From positions 1 to 45,511 of the forward strand of contig CALFWR010000128.1 in NCBI GenBank assembly GCA_937928555.1: 45,511 nt of DNA, written 5' to 3'. Origin of the DNA: an uncultured Pirellulaceae bacterium. Its GTDB lineage: Bacteria; Planctomycetota; Planctomycetia; Pirellulales; Pirellulaceae. Positions within the stretch are counted from its first letter, which is position 1. The number at the start of each line of letters is the position of its first letter. The notes beneath the pieces were generated by a model. The model searched no databases, had not been told where the DNA came from, and saw only the letters and a list, made by a program, of their open reading frames with translations. Shown in pieces: positions 1-10,077 of the stretch. The position numbers and the translations under genes were made by a program.

Positions 1-137
1 AGCAAGGGAAAACTGAATTTCAACAAGAAATGTGAATCATTCGGTAGGTGAAAGCCACAGCGATCGTTTCATCGCATCAGAGTCGCGGATCACTGTCTCA
101 ACTGATTCTGACGCCCACGCCTCGTGAATAATTCGGG
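1..137 (+). mobile_element. MITE copy A (right 137 bp; left end outside window)
   Basis: This is the right-hand part of the 187-bp repeat seen complete at 9446, 10609 and 32232. It begins inside the core (AGCAAGGGAAAACTG) and ends with the right inverted end, which closes in GTGAATAATTCGGG at 124-137. One base differs from the usual AATAATCCGGG. The flank after the end is CTAAA (138-142), which fits the N-T-N-A-N target of the family. The left end and its duplication lie outside the window. Reading through it on the minus strand gives a spurious peptide containing IIHEAWA. Confidence 0.9.
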
Positions 138-262
138 CTAAAGTGGCATCGGCTTCCAGCGCGTGATCGACCGGTGAGAACCGGCCCTGCGGCTTTTGTT
201 TCAAGTTGGACCTGCGATGGTGCGATGACAACAATGAATCATTGCCTTTTGCGATACCGGTC

Positions 263-1060
263 ATGAAACCCTACGACCCTGAAAAACCGATTCTTTACAC
301 GCACATCCCCAAATGTGCGGGCACCAGTGTCGTGCGATTGCTGCGTGACTGGTACGGACGCTACTACCACAAACTCAATCAGGACGAGACCCGGGACATC
401 GTTCTTCCTCGCGTTGAAACAAAAGACGATCGCGGCTGCTGGTACAGCATGATCAAATGCGTTCACGGCCACTTCAATCATGGCCGTGGCTATGGGCTGC
501 CCTACTTTTACCCCGAAGTCGATCAGTATTTCACGATTCTGCGAGACCCCTTCGACCTGGTCGTGTCGATGTACTTCTTTGCCAAAGGCCGCAGCGCCAA
601 AGGCCAATTCTGGTTCCGTGGCCAACCGGTCGACATCCGCGACCAGTTCCCCGGCGTGGCCAGCTACGTGCGTTCGTATCCGTATTGGCTCTTTGACCAT
701 CTTCCCCAGGACATCACGCTTGCCAACTACGAACAGAAGTTGTCCTCAAAGTTTGTGTACATAGGAATCTTTGAAGACCTGCAGACCTCAATTGATAATC
801 TGGGCAAGGTACTGGGCAAGCCACAAACGCAACTACCGAAGTTCAACGTTTCCACATACGATGAGCCGGTTCCCGAATCGCTTCGCGACCAGTTTTACCA
901 TGACTACCCGCTGCTCAAACGTGTTTACCAGTTCGCGATCGATCGCTATCGCGATCCCAACGTCATGTCGGAGCAGAAGCGTCTTGAAATCATTGCCGCC
1001 GAAGAGTCCGAAAGCGAATCGCTTCGCAAAGACTCGATCCGCATCAGCGGCGTGGCCTAG
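263..1060 (+). CDS. Sulfotransferase-family protein
   Basis: Probable sulfotransferase (Sulfotransfer_2-like fold) that would move a sulfuryl group from PAPS to a glycan or similar acceptor. Near the N-terminus is the 5'-phosphosulfate loop HIPKCAGTSV, and about 90 residues later the 3'-phosphate motif ILRDPFDLVVSMY. These are the two hallmark PAPS-binding elements. I chose the ATG at 263 because it puts the first strand and PAPS loop directly at the N-terminus. An in-frame ATG at 206 would add 19 residues without similarity to the family. About 265 residues is normal for the group. A GT4 glycosyltransferase follows 111 bp later on the same strand, so a joint role in surface or exported glycan synthesis is reasonable but inferred. 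The acceptor is unknown. Confidence 0.85.
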   Translation: MKPYDPEKPILYTHIPKCAGTSVVRLLRDWYGRYYHKLNQDETRDIVLPRVETKDDRGCWYSMIKCVHGHFNHGRGYGLPYFYPEVDQYFTILRDPFDLVVSMYFFAKGRSAKGQFWFRGQPVDIRDQFPGVASYVRSYPYWLFDHLPQDITLANYEQKLSSKFVYIGIFEDLQTSIDNLGKVLGKPQTQLPKFNVSTYDEPVPESLRDQFYHDYPLLKRVYQFAIDRYRDPNVMSEQKRLEIIAAEESESESLRKDSIRISGVA

Positions 1061-1171
1061 CAACTTTCTCCGCTGGTTGCCTGGATGGATTCGTTGGGCG
1101 ACCTTTGGTGGTGGCATGGTTGATTCTCCACCTCATCGAATCACGCAACCACTTTTCAGGATCGCCTCAAA

Positions 1172-2293
1172 GTGAAGTTCGGATTCTATTCCTGCATGAG
1201 TGGCATGCCCTGGGGCGGCAGCGAAGTTCTCTGGTACAAGGCCGCGCGCCGACTGCAACATCAGAACCACGACGTGGCAGTGAATTTCAAATGGTGGCCC
1301 TACAAAGCCTTTCAGCTCGAAGAGCTGGAAAAGCATGGTGCCCTATTGCATCGACGCTACGCACGGCAACCCAAATGGAAAAAGTTCCTTGGTCCGATCG
1401 GCAAAGTCGATGAGTCGCCCGAAGCCTGGCTTGCCAAAACCCAGCCCGATGCGGTCTTGATCACCCTTGGTTACCACCCCGATCAGATCCTCATCGCCGA
1501 CGCCTGCCTGCGCAGGAAAATACCTTACGCCATCAATCTCCAGTGCGCCAGCAACTTTTTCTTCATCGCGTCGGACCGCCTCGAAAGCTACCAACGGTGG
1601 TATTCCCAAGCCAATAAAGTCCTGTTCGTCTCGCGTGAAAACCAGGACAAACTTCAAAACAACATCGCCTTGAAACTCGACAACGCCGAAATCGTCGCCA
1701 ACCCGTTCAACGTTGACTACAACGTCAACGTCCCCTGGCCCAAATCGGCCCAGCCATTGCGGGTCGCGGTTGTGGGCCGAGTCCATTTTCAGTCCAAAGG
1801 CCAGGACGTCATCGTCGACGTGATGAAGCAACCGAAGTGGAAAGACCGTCCGATCGAGATCACCTTTTATGGACACGACCAGGGTAACAAAGGCCAGTTG
1901 GAATCGCTGATCAAAATCCATGGCCTGGAAAAGCAACTCAAGTTCGGTGGCTTTGTTCGGGACGTCACCGAAATCTGGGCAGACAACCACGCGTTGCTGC
2001 TTCCGTCCCGCTACGAAGGAGCCCCCTTGGTGGTCACCGAAGCGATGCTTTGCGGCCGATTCGCGATCACCACCAACCTTGGCCGCAACGCCGAACTGAT
2101 GGACGATAACGAATCGGGATTTATCGCCGAAAGCCCCACCGTCCGCTTGCTCGACGAAGCCATGGAACGAGCGTGGGAAAAGCGTCAACAGTGGCAACAG
2201 ATCGGCCAGTTGGCTCGACAACACATCCGCGAACGCTATCCTGAAGACCCGGTGGGCGAGTACACCGCCCAGATCCTGTCCTTGGTAAAGTAG
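1172..2293 (+). CDS. Glycosyltransferase family 4 (GT-B fold)
   Basis: Retaining glycosyltransferase of the GT4 type, about 373 residues, expected in the cytoplasm or at the inner membrane. The start is GTG at 1172 (MKFGFYSCM, the first Rossmann strand). The C-terminal half shows the family pattern: RVAVVGRVHFQSKGQD opening the donor domain, then LLLPSRYEGAPLVVTEAM with the E-x7-E pair that holds the nucleotide sugar, then a helix running to the C-terminus. Donor and acceptor cannot be told from sequence. The sulfotransferase upstream suggests a small locus for a sulfated glycan. No terminator with a U-tract follows, only a GC-rich repeat. Confidence 0.88.
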   Translation: MKFGFYSCMSGMPWGGSEVLWYKAARRLQHQNHDVAVNFKWWPYKAFQLEELEKHGALLHRRYARQPKWKKFLGPIGKVDESPEAWLAKTQPDAVLITLGYHPDQILIADACLRRKIPYAINLQCASNFFFIASDRLESYQRWYSQANKVLFVSRENQDKLQNNIALKLDNAEIVANPFNVDYNVNVPWPKSAQPLRVAVVGRVHFQSKGQDVIVDVMKQPKWKDRPIEITFYGHDQGNKGQLESLIKIHGLEKQLKFGGFVRDVTEIWADNHALLLPSRYEGAPLVVTEAMLCGRFAITTNLGRNAELMDDNESGFIAESPTVRLLDEAMERAWEKRQQWQQIGQLARQHIRERYPEDPVGEYTAQILSLVK

Positions 2294-2444
2294 CAGGCTC
2301 CAAAGCAGTAAGCACCAAAGTAGTAGGCACACTCCGTGTGCCGTCGCGCGCACCACCCACCCACCGTCGCGCGCGACAGCCTCCAACAGTCGCACGACCA
2401 CATCGCAAACCTGAACCCAGCCAACTTCAGTAACGCCCATCACC
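2294..2444. repeat. GC-rich intergenic REP-like repeat
   Basis: This spacer carries a short near-repeat (AAAGCAGTA, then AAAGTAGTA), a perfect 7-bp stem-loop GGCACAC-TCC-GTGTGCC at 2326-2342, and the block GTCGCGCGC twice (from 2343 and about 2370). There is no U-tract, so it is more likely a dispersed palindromic repeat than a terminator. The rest leads to asnS, with no recognisable promoter. Confidence 0.5.
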
Positions 2445-3845
2445 ATGAACAAACTCTCTGTCAAAACTGCCCGCGACGAAACTTCCATCGGCCAAACCGC
2501 ATCGGTCAATGGCTGGGTCCGCACTCGCCGCGACTCCAAAGCCGGATTCAGCTTTATCGAAATCAACGACGGATCCTCCCAGGGCAACATTCAGATCGTC
2601 GCACCGGGGGAGCTTGCCAACTACGAAAGCGAAATCAAAAAACTGAGCGCCGGCTGCAGCATCACCGTCGAAGGCCAAATCAAGGAATCCGGCGGACGCG
2701 GACAAGCCACCGAAATTGCGGCCACCAAAGTCCACGTCTGGGGCTGGGCGGACCCCGAAGAGTATCCTCTACAAAAGAAACGCCACTCGTTTGAGAAACT
2801 TCGCCAGTGGGCTCACCTGCGTCCCCGCACCAACACCTTCGGCGCCGTCGCACGCGTTCGCAACTGCATCTGCAACTCCATCCACCAGTTCTACCAGGAA
2901 CAGGGATTCCTCTACGTCAACACGCCGGTGATCACCGCCAGTGACTGCGAGGGTGCCGGCGAAATGTTTCAGGTTACGACAATGAACCTGGAACAGATCG
3001 CCAAACAGGAACTCGAAAAACTGAACTACCGGTTTGACTTCTTTGACCGGCCATCGTTTCTGACCGTCAGTGGCCAACTGGAAGCCGAAACCTACGCCTG
3101 TGCCTTGGGAAAGGTCTACACCTTTGGCCCCACCTTCCGCGCCGAAAACTCGAACACGTCGCGGCACCTTGCCGAATTCTGGATGGTTGAACCAGAGGTC
3201 GCGTTTGCCGAACTGAGCGACAACATGGACCTCGCGGAAGCCTTTCTCAAGCGAATCTTTGCCGACGCTTTGCAGAAATGCCCCGACGACATGGCGTTCT
3301 TTAATGAGCGGATCGATGAAAGCCACACGCTGCTGGAGAACATGACCAACATCGTCGACAGTGACTTTGTGCGATTGCCTTACATCGAAGCGGTCGAAAT
3401 CCTCGAATCCTGTGGGCAAAAGTTCGAGTATCCCGTCAGCTGGGGTACCGACCTGCAAAGCGAACACGAACGTTTCCTGACCGAAGAGCATTTCAAAAAG
3501 CCGGTCATCCTGTTTGATTATCCGCGTTCGATCAAACCGTTCTACATGTACTGCAACGACGACGAAAAAACCGTCCGCGCGATGGACGTTCTGGTTCCCG
3601 GCGTCGGCGAAATTATTGGCGGCAGCCAGCGTGAACACCGCCTGGATGTTTTGACCGGGCGGATGGCCGAACAGGAACTCGATATCGATCACTACTGGTG
3701 GTACACCGACTTGCGGAAGTACGGCACCGTCCCGCACGCCGGGTTTGGCTTGGGCCTTGAGCGGGCGGTTCAGTTTGTCACCGGCATGGGCAACATCCGC
3801 GACGTGATCCCCTTCCCGCGCACACCCGGCAACGTCGACTTCTAG
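2445..3845 (+). CDS. asnS: Asparagine--tRNA ligase
   Basis: Class IIb aminoacyl-tRNA synthetase charging tRNA-Asn with asparagine in the cytoplasm. It has 466 residues, the normal AsnRS length. An N-terminal OB-fold anticodon-binding domain (about residues 15-105, with [20 protein letters not shown]) is followed by the class II catalytic core. Motif 1 region: [21 protein letters not shown]. Motif 2: [21 protein letters not shown]. Motif 3: [15 protein letters not shown] near the C-terminus. The SNTSRH stretch and the EGAGEMF insert favour AsnRS over AspRS. The start is ATG at 2445. It stands alone and is followed by a remnant of the 187-bp repeat. Confidence 0.97.
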   Translation: MNKLSVKTARDETSIGQTASVNGWVRTRRDSKAGFSFIEINDGSSQGNIQIVAPGELANYESEIKKLSAGCSITVEGQIKESGGRGQATEIAATKVHVWGWADPEEYPLQKKRHSFEKLRQWAHLRPRTNTFGAVARVRNCICNSIHQFYQEQGFLYVNTPVITASDCEGAGEMFQVTTMNLEQIAKQELEKLNYRFDFFDRPSFLTVSGQLEAETYACALGKVYTFGPTFRAENSNTSRHLAEFWMVEPEVAFAELSDNMDLAEAFLKRIFADALQKCPDDMAFFNERIDESHTLLENMTNIVDSDFVRLPYIEAVEILESCGQKFEYPVSWGTDLQSEHERFLTEEHFKKPVILFDYPRSIKPFYMYCNDDEKTVRAMDVLVPGVGEIIGGSQREHRLDVLTGRMAEQELDIDHYWWYTDLRKYGTVPHAGFGLGLERAVQFVTGMGNIRDVIPFPRTPGNVDF

Positions 3846-3878
3846 CTACAGCTGGCTTGGGACGTCGCATTGTCTCAA

Positions 3879-3914
3879 CCGGAATGATTCACGACGACAG
3901 ACGTCGATTCGCGC
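3879..3914 (+). mobile_element. MITE remnant E (single left end)
   Basis: A single degenerate left end, CCGGAATGATTCACGACGAC, continues as AGACGTCGATTCGCG. It matches the first ~36 bp of the 187-bp family and is closest to remnant F at 12962. The base-by-base flank before it is CTCAA (3874-3878), again N-T-N-A-N. No matching right end lies within the next 1 kb, so this is a broken copy. It sits about 30 bp after the asnS stop codon. Confidence 0.6.
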
Positions 3915-4020
3915 CGAATCAGGCTGAAACGAAGGCCAAAGCCGAACAGATGACCGCCGAGCACCAGGAAATTCGCCACAGCGGACGACGGACCACACCG
4001 ATACCCCCGGCGACAACACC

Positions 4021-5064
4021 CTAAAACCGCGGGTAGTCATATTCCGGATTGGAAGTGTCAAAATCGGCATCTTTCAGGCCGCAATTGAGTTCCAGTTCGG
4101 TGTAGATGTAACGCTCAAGCAACGGTGGCTCCTGGCCTTTTTCCTCCGGCCACAAAAACCCCTCGTAGCCAATTGGAATTTCCAGTTCTTCGTCGATGTA
4201 GATTTTTGCAATGTGGTACTCGAAGTGCTCGCGCTTGTGCGGATGTGTCACCGTCAGCAACACGCACTTGCGATCGCCCACCATCACGTCACGCTCAACT
4301 TCGACTTCGCACTCACCGTACTTGCGATCGTTTTCCCCGAACTCTTTCATTTTCACGATCAGATTACGAAAGCCCAATTGGAAAATTGGGTAGCGGTTGC
4401 CACGCATCGCAAAACTGCTTTCCGGATCCAAGCTGACTGTCTTGAAGTTCAACAACCCAGTGGCATGACCAAGAATATTGTTTTCATTCTGGCCCTCAAC
4501 CCAGATCGCTTCCTGCCCGACTTTCGACCGTGGGCTGAGAAATTTTGTGTAAATGCTGAAAGGAATTTCCTTGCCATCTTCGGAATTCCTGACATGGCGA
4601 AGCTTCACAAACATGACCGTTTCATCATTTAGCACGTTGGTGCGGACCTGTGAAACAATTCGCGTTTTGTAATCTAGGTACTTTTCATCGATGAGCTTCA
4701 TGCTGCCGTCTGCTAGTTCCATCAGGGGGTCAAGCGGGTGCTTGGCTGCCTTGACCTTTGCCGCCGAAAGGCCATCGGTGATCTTCACCGGCCCAACCGG
4801 CACGACATCGGCACTTTGACCCTCCGGATTGTTGGCAACTGCGGCAGCACCGGTTTTTTCACTGTCAGAAACCGCTTTCGCTTTCTTGATCGCGACCCCG
4901 GGCTGGTCGATTACCTCGGGCGTTACGAGTTGTTGCACCAGCCACAGGCCCGAAATGGTCGCAATCAAAGCCAGTAAAGCCACTATCAAGCAGCCCAAGG
5001 GCGATCTTTTTCTTTTGGTGGAGTTTTCAGTCACGGCACTTCCATAAAGCTTCCCAAACTCCAT
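4021..5064 (-). CDS. DUF1571-type membrane-anchored protein
   Basis: About 347 residues starting at ATG 5064 (MEFGKLYGSAV). A longer open frame upstream overlaps the divergent gene and is unlikely to be coding. A basic segment (KRKRS) precedes a single transmembrane helix, GCLIVALLALIATISGLWLV (about residues 22-41), so the body should be outside the cytoplasm. A low-complexity linker leads to a domain starting LMELADGSMKLIDEKY and rich in beta strands. The pattern, including SPRSKVGQEAIWVEGQN and CEVEVERDVMVGDRKC, matches what I know of DUF1571, a family with many planctomycete members and possibly a lipoprotein-carrier-like fold. Function is unknown. It diverges from the very large helical protein at 5167. 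Confidence 0.75.
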   Translation of the reverse strand: MEFGKLYGSAVTENSTKRKRSPLGCLIVALLALIATISGLWLVQQLVTPEVIDQPGVAIKKAKAVSDSEKTGAAAVANNPEGQSADVVPVGPVKITDGLSAAKVKAAKHPLDPLMELADGSMKLIDEKYLDYKTRIVSQVRTNVLNDETVMFVKLRHVRNSEDGKEIPFSIYTKFLSPRSKVGQEAIWVEGQNENNILGHATGLLNFKTVSLDPESSFAMRGNRYPIFQLGFRNLIVKMKEFGENDRKYGECEVEVERDVMVGDRKCVLLTVTHPHKREHFEYHIAKIYIDEELEIPIGYEGFLWPEEKGQEPPLLERYIYTELELNCGLKDADFDTSNPEYDYPRF

Positions 5065-5166
5065 GGTACGACTTTCGGCAAATTTTTTCGACGAAGGTTT
5101 GCTCTTGTTGGTCACTTTTTTTGTCTCTGCTATCGGGCCTAGACCAAATTGCAAGCGATTTTTACG

Positions 5167-8100
5167 ATGACATTCCAACGTTCGGGGACCAACTCCCCAT
5201 CCTTCCGAGACAATTCTACAACTGGCGCAATGGGTAGACCTACTTCTGAAAACCCGATCTCGGTCTGCCTGGACAGCGTCATTGGCTATTTGAATTTTGC
5301 ATCCGGCAGCCACGATGTGCGATTCTTTGCCAATCTGGACGAACTGTTCCGTCAGCACAGCCAACCGCTCGCACTCCTGGACGAGCTACTGGAATCCGAT
5401 GCCCACAGTGTCGCCAGGAGCAACAAACGGGCGAACGCGGAAACCACCATCGAGCAGTTGCTTGATCGCAACGACCTGTTCGAACCCGCGATGTTCTCGT
5501 GGTCTTCGCTGTCTAGCGAATGCCGTGAAGAAACCTGGATCAGGATTCATGCCCAGATAATCCAGCGGCTTGACTGGCTCGAAGAGAACAACGAAACGTT
5601 TCGCAATTCGGCTCAGGTTCGGGACGTGCTGGGATTTGTCTACGAGGATCTGCTGCCGGCTTTTCTCAAATTCCACCGTGACCAACTTTTCCATCAGCGA
5701 ACTGAATTTCTTTTCAATTCCTTTTTCCTTGCAAGGGCTTTTGAGACCTCGCTGAAGAACATCGAACTGCCGCGAGCGGATCGCTTACGCACCGTCCTGG
5801 AGCAGTTCAACGACCACCTCGGACATCGACCGGTTGCCACACTCGAATCCCAAAACGTCGAACCCTACGATCACGAATGGATTCGCCCGGTTCCTGTCTG
5901 GGTCAAGGAATACGGCGCTGCGGTGGGCCCCTACGAAACCCTTGTCGGCCGCGCCATTGAAATCATCAAGGCAACTTCTGCGGAAATTTTGCACCAGGCG
6001 TGTTTCGATCCGGAAAACCTGGACGAATTGGCAATCGATCCGCGTGCGTTTGACTTTGACCATCCGATCAACAAACGACCCAATCACCACTTCGGGACGT
6101 GGGACGAGCAACAAATTGGCCCCGAAGGCTACTACCGTCGCTACATCATTCATCAGGTTACCCTTGATGGACTTTGCAAGCGAGTCAAAACCGAACTCGA
6201 AACAAGCAAGGTCTCCGAAGAAGAACTTCTCACCGAAGCCGCTTCTGTGCTGGCGTGCACCATCCTGATGGCGTCCGCGATCTGCGGCGACCGTGTCGGC
6301 ACCTGGGATTCGGAAACTGCAATCGAAACACTGCTGCCACGCATCGCCGCTTACCGGGACGAGTTTTACCGGCAACTGCTTCAGACCCTTCCCGAAACCC
6401 ATCGCCAGCGACTCGAAGCCGAAGCGGTCGAACGCCATCAACCTTTCGGCGCCGCCCGCCAGGCACTCAACGCCAACCTTTCGCAACGACGTGCCTCTCA
6501 GTTGGTCAACTGTCGGCTCGCTTCGATCTTTGCCCGGATGGGTTTTCCTGTTGCCGCCCAAATGCAACTCGAAGCCGTCCCGGTTGCTTCGGCTCGCGTT
6601 GTTTGCCGTATCGATTGCCTGCTGGCGGCATGCTCACAGGCGATCGAACGCAAGAACTTCGACGGAGCCCTAGGTGCGATTGAACGGATGGTCGAGCTTC
6701 TCAAACGGGGAATTCGCTGCGGTGCGATTGTCGATCCGTGGAACATCCTGGGATTCGACGCCAACTACAGCCTGTTTCCGGCACTGCAAAACTCGGTTCG
6801 AGACCACCGCGCGTTTGAATTGGTCGACTTGGTTGAAAGCGTCCTTGGCCTGTTTTCAAAACTCTGGAGTGCCGCCGCCGCCCAAGACGACGCTGTCACG
6901 TCGGCCAAAGTTCGCAGCCGCTTTGACGAAGTCGTCACCTGGTGGCGAAAGTACGCGGCCCACGAAGTCATGTCCGTCGATGCGGTCGATCCGGTCGAGA
7001 TTTTCGAAGCCGCCGAGTTGGTGTCCACCGCGCTAAACCTCTGGCACCGAGGCGGCGCTGCGGCGGGCGACATCCAGTTTTGGGCTCAACACGCACAACT
7101 TTTCGATTCACCCAAAGCCTACAAACTGGTGATCGATGCGCTGATGCAGCACAAGGACTATCGAACCGCCACGGCACTGTTGATTCACTGGGTTGGCAAT
7201 TCGCGAACCGTTGGGCTTCAGCAGGGAGCAAGCTCCTTTCACGATCTGATGTATCGCTGGATCGTGGAACAGAAGCAGTTACTGACCAACAATGTCCCGG
7301 ATTCCAATTGCAACATTCAGAGCAACGCCGAACCCGTTTCGCCCGAAGCGATGGACCAGGCATGGAAGCAGATCCGCCGTTTCCATGACTTCCTCGAAGC
7401 TAACGCCGAACTTTACTGGCAAGTACCCGAGTTCCAGATCGGTTGCGTGATCAGCAAAACCGACCCACCGCTGGAACCACTCGAGCCCGAGGATCCGACG
7501 GAAGACATTTTCAAAGGCGCCTATCCCGAAAACTTCATCTACGTCGACACCACCGACGATGGCATCGACGGATCAGTTCACGATGGTGGTAACGACATCG
7601 ATCCTTCTGAAGAAGCCCTCGCCGCTGAAGTCGATCGAGTTCTGGATCGACTGGAGTTTTTGGGGACACTCGCTTCGTGGTGGCGGATCGCTGCCACGGT
7701 TCCTTTTCCCGTTTCAGCGCCTTCAGAAAAGTTCTCCGACGCCGTTCGCGATCGCCTGCAACTGCGACGCCAGTGTGCCATGGACTGGGTCCGCCAGGCA
7801 TCGACCAACCGCGACAAACTGGCGGACCTGCTCGATTCGATCAATGCCCACAAACTTCCCCGCTCCGGAGGCACTCAGGCAGACAACGTCATCTACGATC
7901 AACATCGGCTCTTCAAAGAGTCTCTGCTTGAGCAGACGATTCGGACCAGCGTCGAAACCGAAAACGCGATTCATGCCTTGCTGGCGGTCGTCAACGCAGT
8001 CGATTCGCTCCTGGAAGAAACGCCCAACGCACTTACCGCCGAATCAGGTAGCGCCCGTTGGACCGATTCGCTGGTCAAAGTTCTGACCGGTGTCGTCCTT

Positions 8101-9444
8101 CAGGATCCCCATCGAGTTCACGAACATTTCGAACAACTCATCGCCGGCCTTTCAGCCCACCCGGTGCTCTACGTGCCTCTGGTCCGCGGCGGCGACCCTC
8201 GCCGGATCGTTGAAGTCCGCGTTGTCCAGTCCACCATTCATGAACTGCTACAAACCCTACCGCGGATGGGCATGTTTTCCGAAACCAGCATGCTGACCCA
8301 AACCGTGCTGCACATGGAACAGAACCATCCGGTTTCGATGGGCGCGGTCACCGAATTCGATGAACTCTTCAAAGTCGCGTATTGCGGGATGGTGAGCGCC
8401 CTGGTCAACGCCAACGACTCTCCCAATCCTCCCGGCGAAAGCAAAAATGGCGACCAAATGCTGTTTCGTTGCCTACATCTGTTAACCGAATCGATGCTTG
8501 GCCTGTGGCTTGACCACAGCAAAACGCTGCGACTGAGCGTTGTGGAAAAAGTCAACAGCAACCACCGCTGGAAACCACTGGTCGAATTCATCGAAAAATA
8601 CGGCGACGGTCTTTTGATCCAACATTTCCTGCACCCGGGAAATATCCGGGCCATTCTTCATCAGGGCGTGGAGAACTGGATCCAACAGATCGAAACCACA
8701 GGCGAATCCACCGGACTGAAGCTGTTTGACGATATTGCAGCGGGTGTCATTTCCCGGCCCACCGTCGTGGCACACCTGTCCCTGATCCTTGAAGCCATCG
8801 TCGAAAACTTCAACGAGTACCGCGACTACAACACGACCACAACCCAATCCGATCAAGGCAGCAAGCTCCACATCATGCTGGACTTTCTCCGGCTTCGCAG
8901 TCGTTACGATCGCGTCTGCTGGAAACTCAAGCCCGTGGTCTGGGCACACAAAATTCTGGTCGACAAAAAAGCCGCCAACGTCGCGAGAATGTGGCGTCGG
9001 TCCCTGAACGAAAAAATCCTCGAAAAAGCCCAGCAGTATCTTGGCTTGCTCGAAGAGCTTCGATCCCGCTACTCGATTCGTCTCGAATCGGTCGGCCGCC
9101 GTATCGAAGGACGATTTGAATCGCAAATCCAGATCGACCGCTTGATTGCCCTGATTGAACCGGCCGTCGCCAAACCGCCAACACACCAGTCGCGCAAGGC
9201 TTTCGATTTACTGCAGCGCGAAGCACAAACGTTTTGTAAAACAACAACCGGCGTCGGCATTGACCTTCCTCCATGGCTCGCGGCCCTTGAGCGCGAAGTC
9301 GACCAGATATACCTTCCCGCCCGACTCAAGCAGCGCAGCGAGACCAGCCAGTGGCACTGCGAGAACAATCTAGAACTTGCCGACCTGCGCCAACAGCTCA
9401 AAGAAATCGCCGAAGAACTCCGCGCCGAAACCGAAGAGCAATAA
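5167..9444 (+). CDS. Very large helical protein of unknown function (~1,425 aa)
   Basis: I do not recognise this protein. It is cytosolic by appearance: no signal peptide and no clear membrane segment. It is almost entirely alpha-helical, with regular hydrophobic spacing and many Leu, Glu and Arg residues, suggesting an alpha-solenoid or scaffold. A short acidic, Gly/Asp-rich break (about residues 775-815, with TTDDGIDGS) separates two helical halves. The C-terminus is a probable coiled coil (ELADLRQQLKEIAEELRAETEEQ). No nucleotide-binding loop or catalytic motif is visible. The first ATG is at 5167. ATG 5230 (MGRPTSEN) is an equally good start, and neither has a Shine-Dalgarno site. The stop codon TAA (9442-9444) lies inside the 5-bp target duplication of MITE copy B. 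Confidence 0.8.
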   Translation: MTFQRSGTNSPSFRDNSTTGAMGRPTSENPISVCLDSVIGYLNFASGSHDVRFFANLDELFRQHSQPLALLDELLESDAHSVARSNKRANAETTIEQLLDRNDLFEPAMFSWSSLSSECREETWIRIHAQIIQRLDWLEENNETFRNSAQVRDVLGFVYEDLLPAFLKFHRDQLFHQRTEFLFNSFFLARAFETSLKNIELPRADRLRTVLEQFNDHLGHRPVATLESQNVEPYDHEWIRPVPVWVKEYGAAVGPYETLVGRAIEIIKATSAEILHQACFDPENLDELAIDPRAFDFDHPINKRPNHHFGTWDEQQIGPEGYYRRYIIHQVTLDGLCKRVKTELETSKVSEEELLTEAASVLACTILMASAICGDRVGTWDSETAIETLLPRIAAYRDEFYRQLLQTLPETHRQRLEAEAVERHQPFGAARQALNANLSQRRASQLVNCRLASIFARMGFPVAAQMQLEAVPVASARVVCRIDCLLAACSQAIERKNFDGALGAIERMVELLKRGIRCGAIVDPWNILGFDANYSLFPALQNSVRDHRAFELVDLVESVLGLFSKLWSAAAAQDDAVTSAKVRSRFDEVVTWWRKYAAHEVMSVDAVDPVEIFEAAELVSTALNLWHRGGAAAGDIQFWAQHAQLFDSPKAYKLVIDALMQHKDYRTATALLIHWVGNSRTVGLQQGASSFHDLMYRWIVEQKQLLTNNVPDSNCNIQSNAEPVSPEAMDQAWKQIRRFHDFLEANAELYWQVPEFQIGCVISKTDPPLEPLEPEDPTEDIFKGAYPENFIYVDTTDDGIDGSVHDGGNDIDPSEEALAAEVDRVLDRLEFLGTLASWWRIAATVPFPVSAPSEKFSDAVRDRLQLRRQCAMDWVRQASTNRDKLADLLDSINAHKLPRSGGTQADNVIYDQHRLFKESLLEQTIRTSVETENAIHALLAVVNAVDSLLEETPNALTAESGSARWTDSLVKVLTGVVLQDPHRVHEHFEQLIAGLSAHPVLYVPLVRGGDPRRIVEVRVVQSTIHELLQTLPRMGMFSETSMLTQTVLHMEQNHPVSMGAVTEFDELFKVAYCGMVSALVNANDSPNPPGESKNGDQMLFRCLHLLTESMLGLWLDHSKTLRLSVVEKVNSNHRWKPLVEFIEKYGDGLLIQHFLHPGNIRAILHQGVENWIQQIETTGESTGLKLFDDIAAGVISRPTVVAHLSLILEAIVENFNEYRDYNTTTTQSDQGSKLHIMLDFLRLRSRYDRVCWKLKPVVWAHKILVDKKAANVARMWRRSLNEKILEKAQQYLGLLEELRSRYSIRLESVGRRIEGRFESQIQIDRLIALIEPAVAKPPTHQSRKAFDLLQREAQTFCKTTTGVGIDLPPWLAALEREVDQIYLPARLKQRSETSQWHCENNLELADLRQQLKEIAEELRAETEEQ

Positions 9445-9445
9445 A

Positions 9446-9632
9446 CGCGGATTATTCACGACGACGGGCGTTGATTCTACGTCTGGCCAACCGGAGTAAG
9501 GGAAAAGCTGAATCTCAACAAGAAATGTGAATCATCCGGTAGATGAAAACCACAGCGATCGTTTCATCGCATCAGCGTCGCGGATCACTGTCGCAACTGA
9601 TTCTGACGCCCACGCCTCGTGAATAATCCGGG
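9446..9632 (+). mobile_element. MITE copy B, complete, 187 bp, TSD ATAAA
   Basis: A complete copy of the 187-bp element. The left end is CGCGGATTATTCACGACGAC (second base changed from the usual CCCGG). The right end closes in CGTGAATAATCCGGG. It is bordered by a perfect 5-bp direct repeat ATAAA at 9441-9445 and 9633-9637. The left copy of that repeat contains the TAA stop codon of the large upstream gene, so insertion preserved the protein. The core matches copies A, C and D. No open frame of useful length is inside. Confidence 0.95.
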
Positions 9633-10077
9633 ATAAACCTCGCGGACAATAGTAGGCCGGATCCAGGCCGCCGAATCACAAAACCACAAAACCACATCAT
9701 CTAACAACAACCCTGGCAGAACATCCCAACTCCCACAGTGCGGCCGCCGCTCCGGCAACGCCCTGCCTCCAAACTCCAAACCTGCCCTACGCCCGAACAA
9801 CCGAGGCCTCACGGCCAGCGGCTCACGCGCGCACCGGTGAATGGCGACTCAACGCCGGATGCCATAGTAGGCCGGATCAAGGCCGCCGCGTTCGCTCCGC
9901 CACTGGAAACAGGCAATCCCAATCATCAATATTCCAACCCGCGCAATCCTACGCGGTCGCCGCTCCGGCAAAGCCGCGCAGTAGCTCGCACTCGAAAAAA
10001 ACGAGCGTCTAATCTCCGCTCCAACGCACTGGAATTGCATTGGGCCCCGCCACCCGAGTTTGCACTCGGACAATGAC
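9633..10077. repeat. Gene-free stretch with REP-like palindromic repeats
   Basis: This 445-bp stretch has no believable gene. It holds a direct repeat ATAGTAGGCCGGATC(C/A)AGGCCGCCG at 9649-9673 and 9864-9888. Two copies of a CGCCGCTCCGGCAA block occur (near 9744 and 9959). CCGAGGCCTCACGGCCAGCGGCTCA (9801-9825) is a variant of the unit found twice at 26646-26714. All are GC-rich and palindromic, like REP or BIME elements that collect between genes. Convergent transcripts may end here, but I see no U-tract. Confidence 0.65.

Noticed and set aside
37-264. Minus-strand open frame with IIHEAWA and DSDAMKRSLW at the left edge
   Set aside because: It is a read-through of MITE copy A; the same peptide arises from the other copies, and there is no start or conservation of its own.
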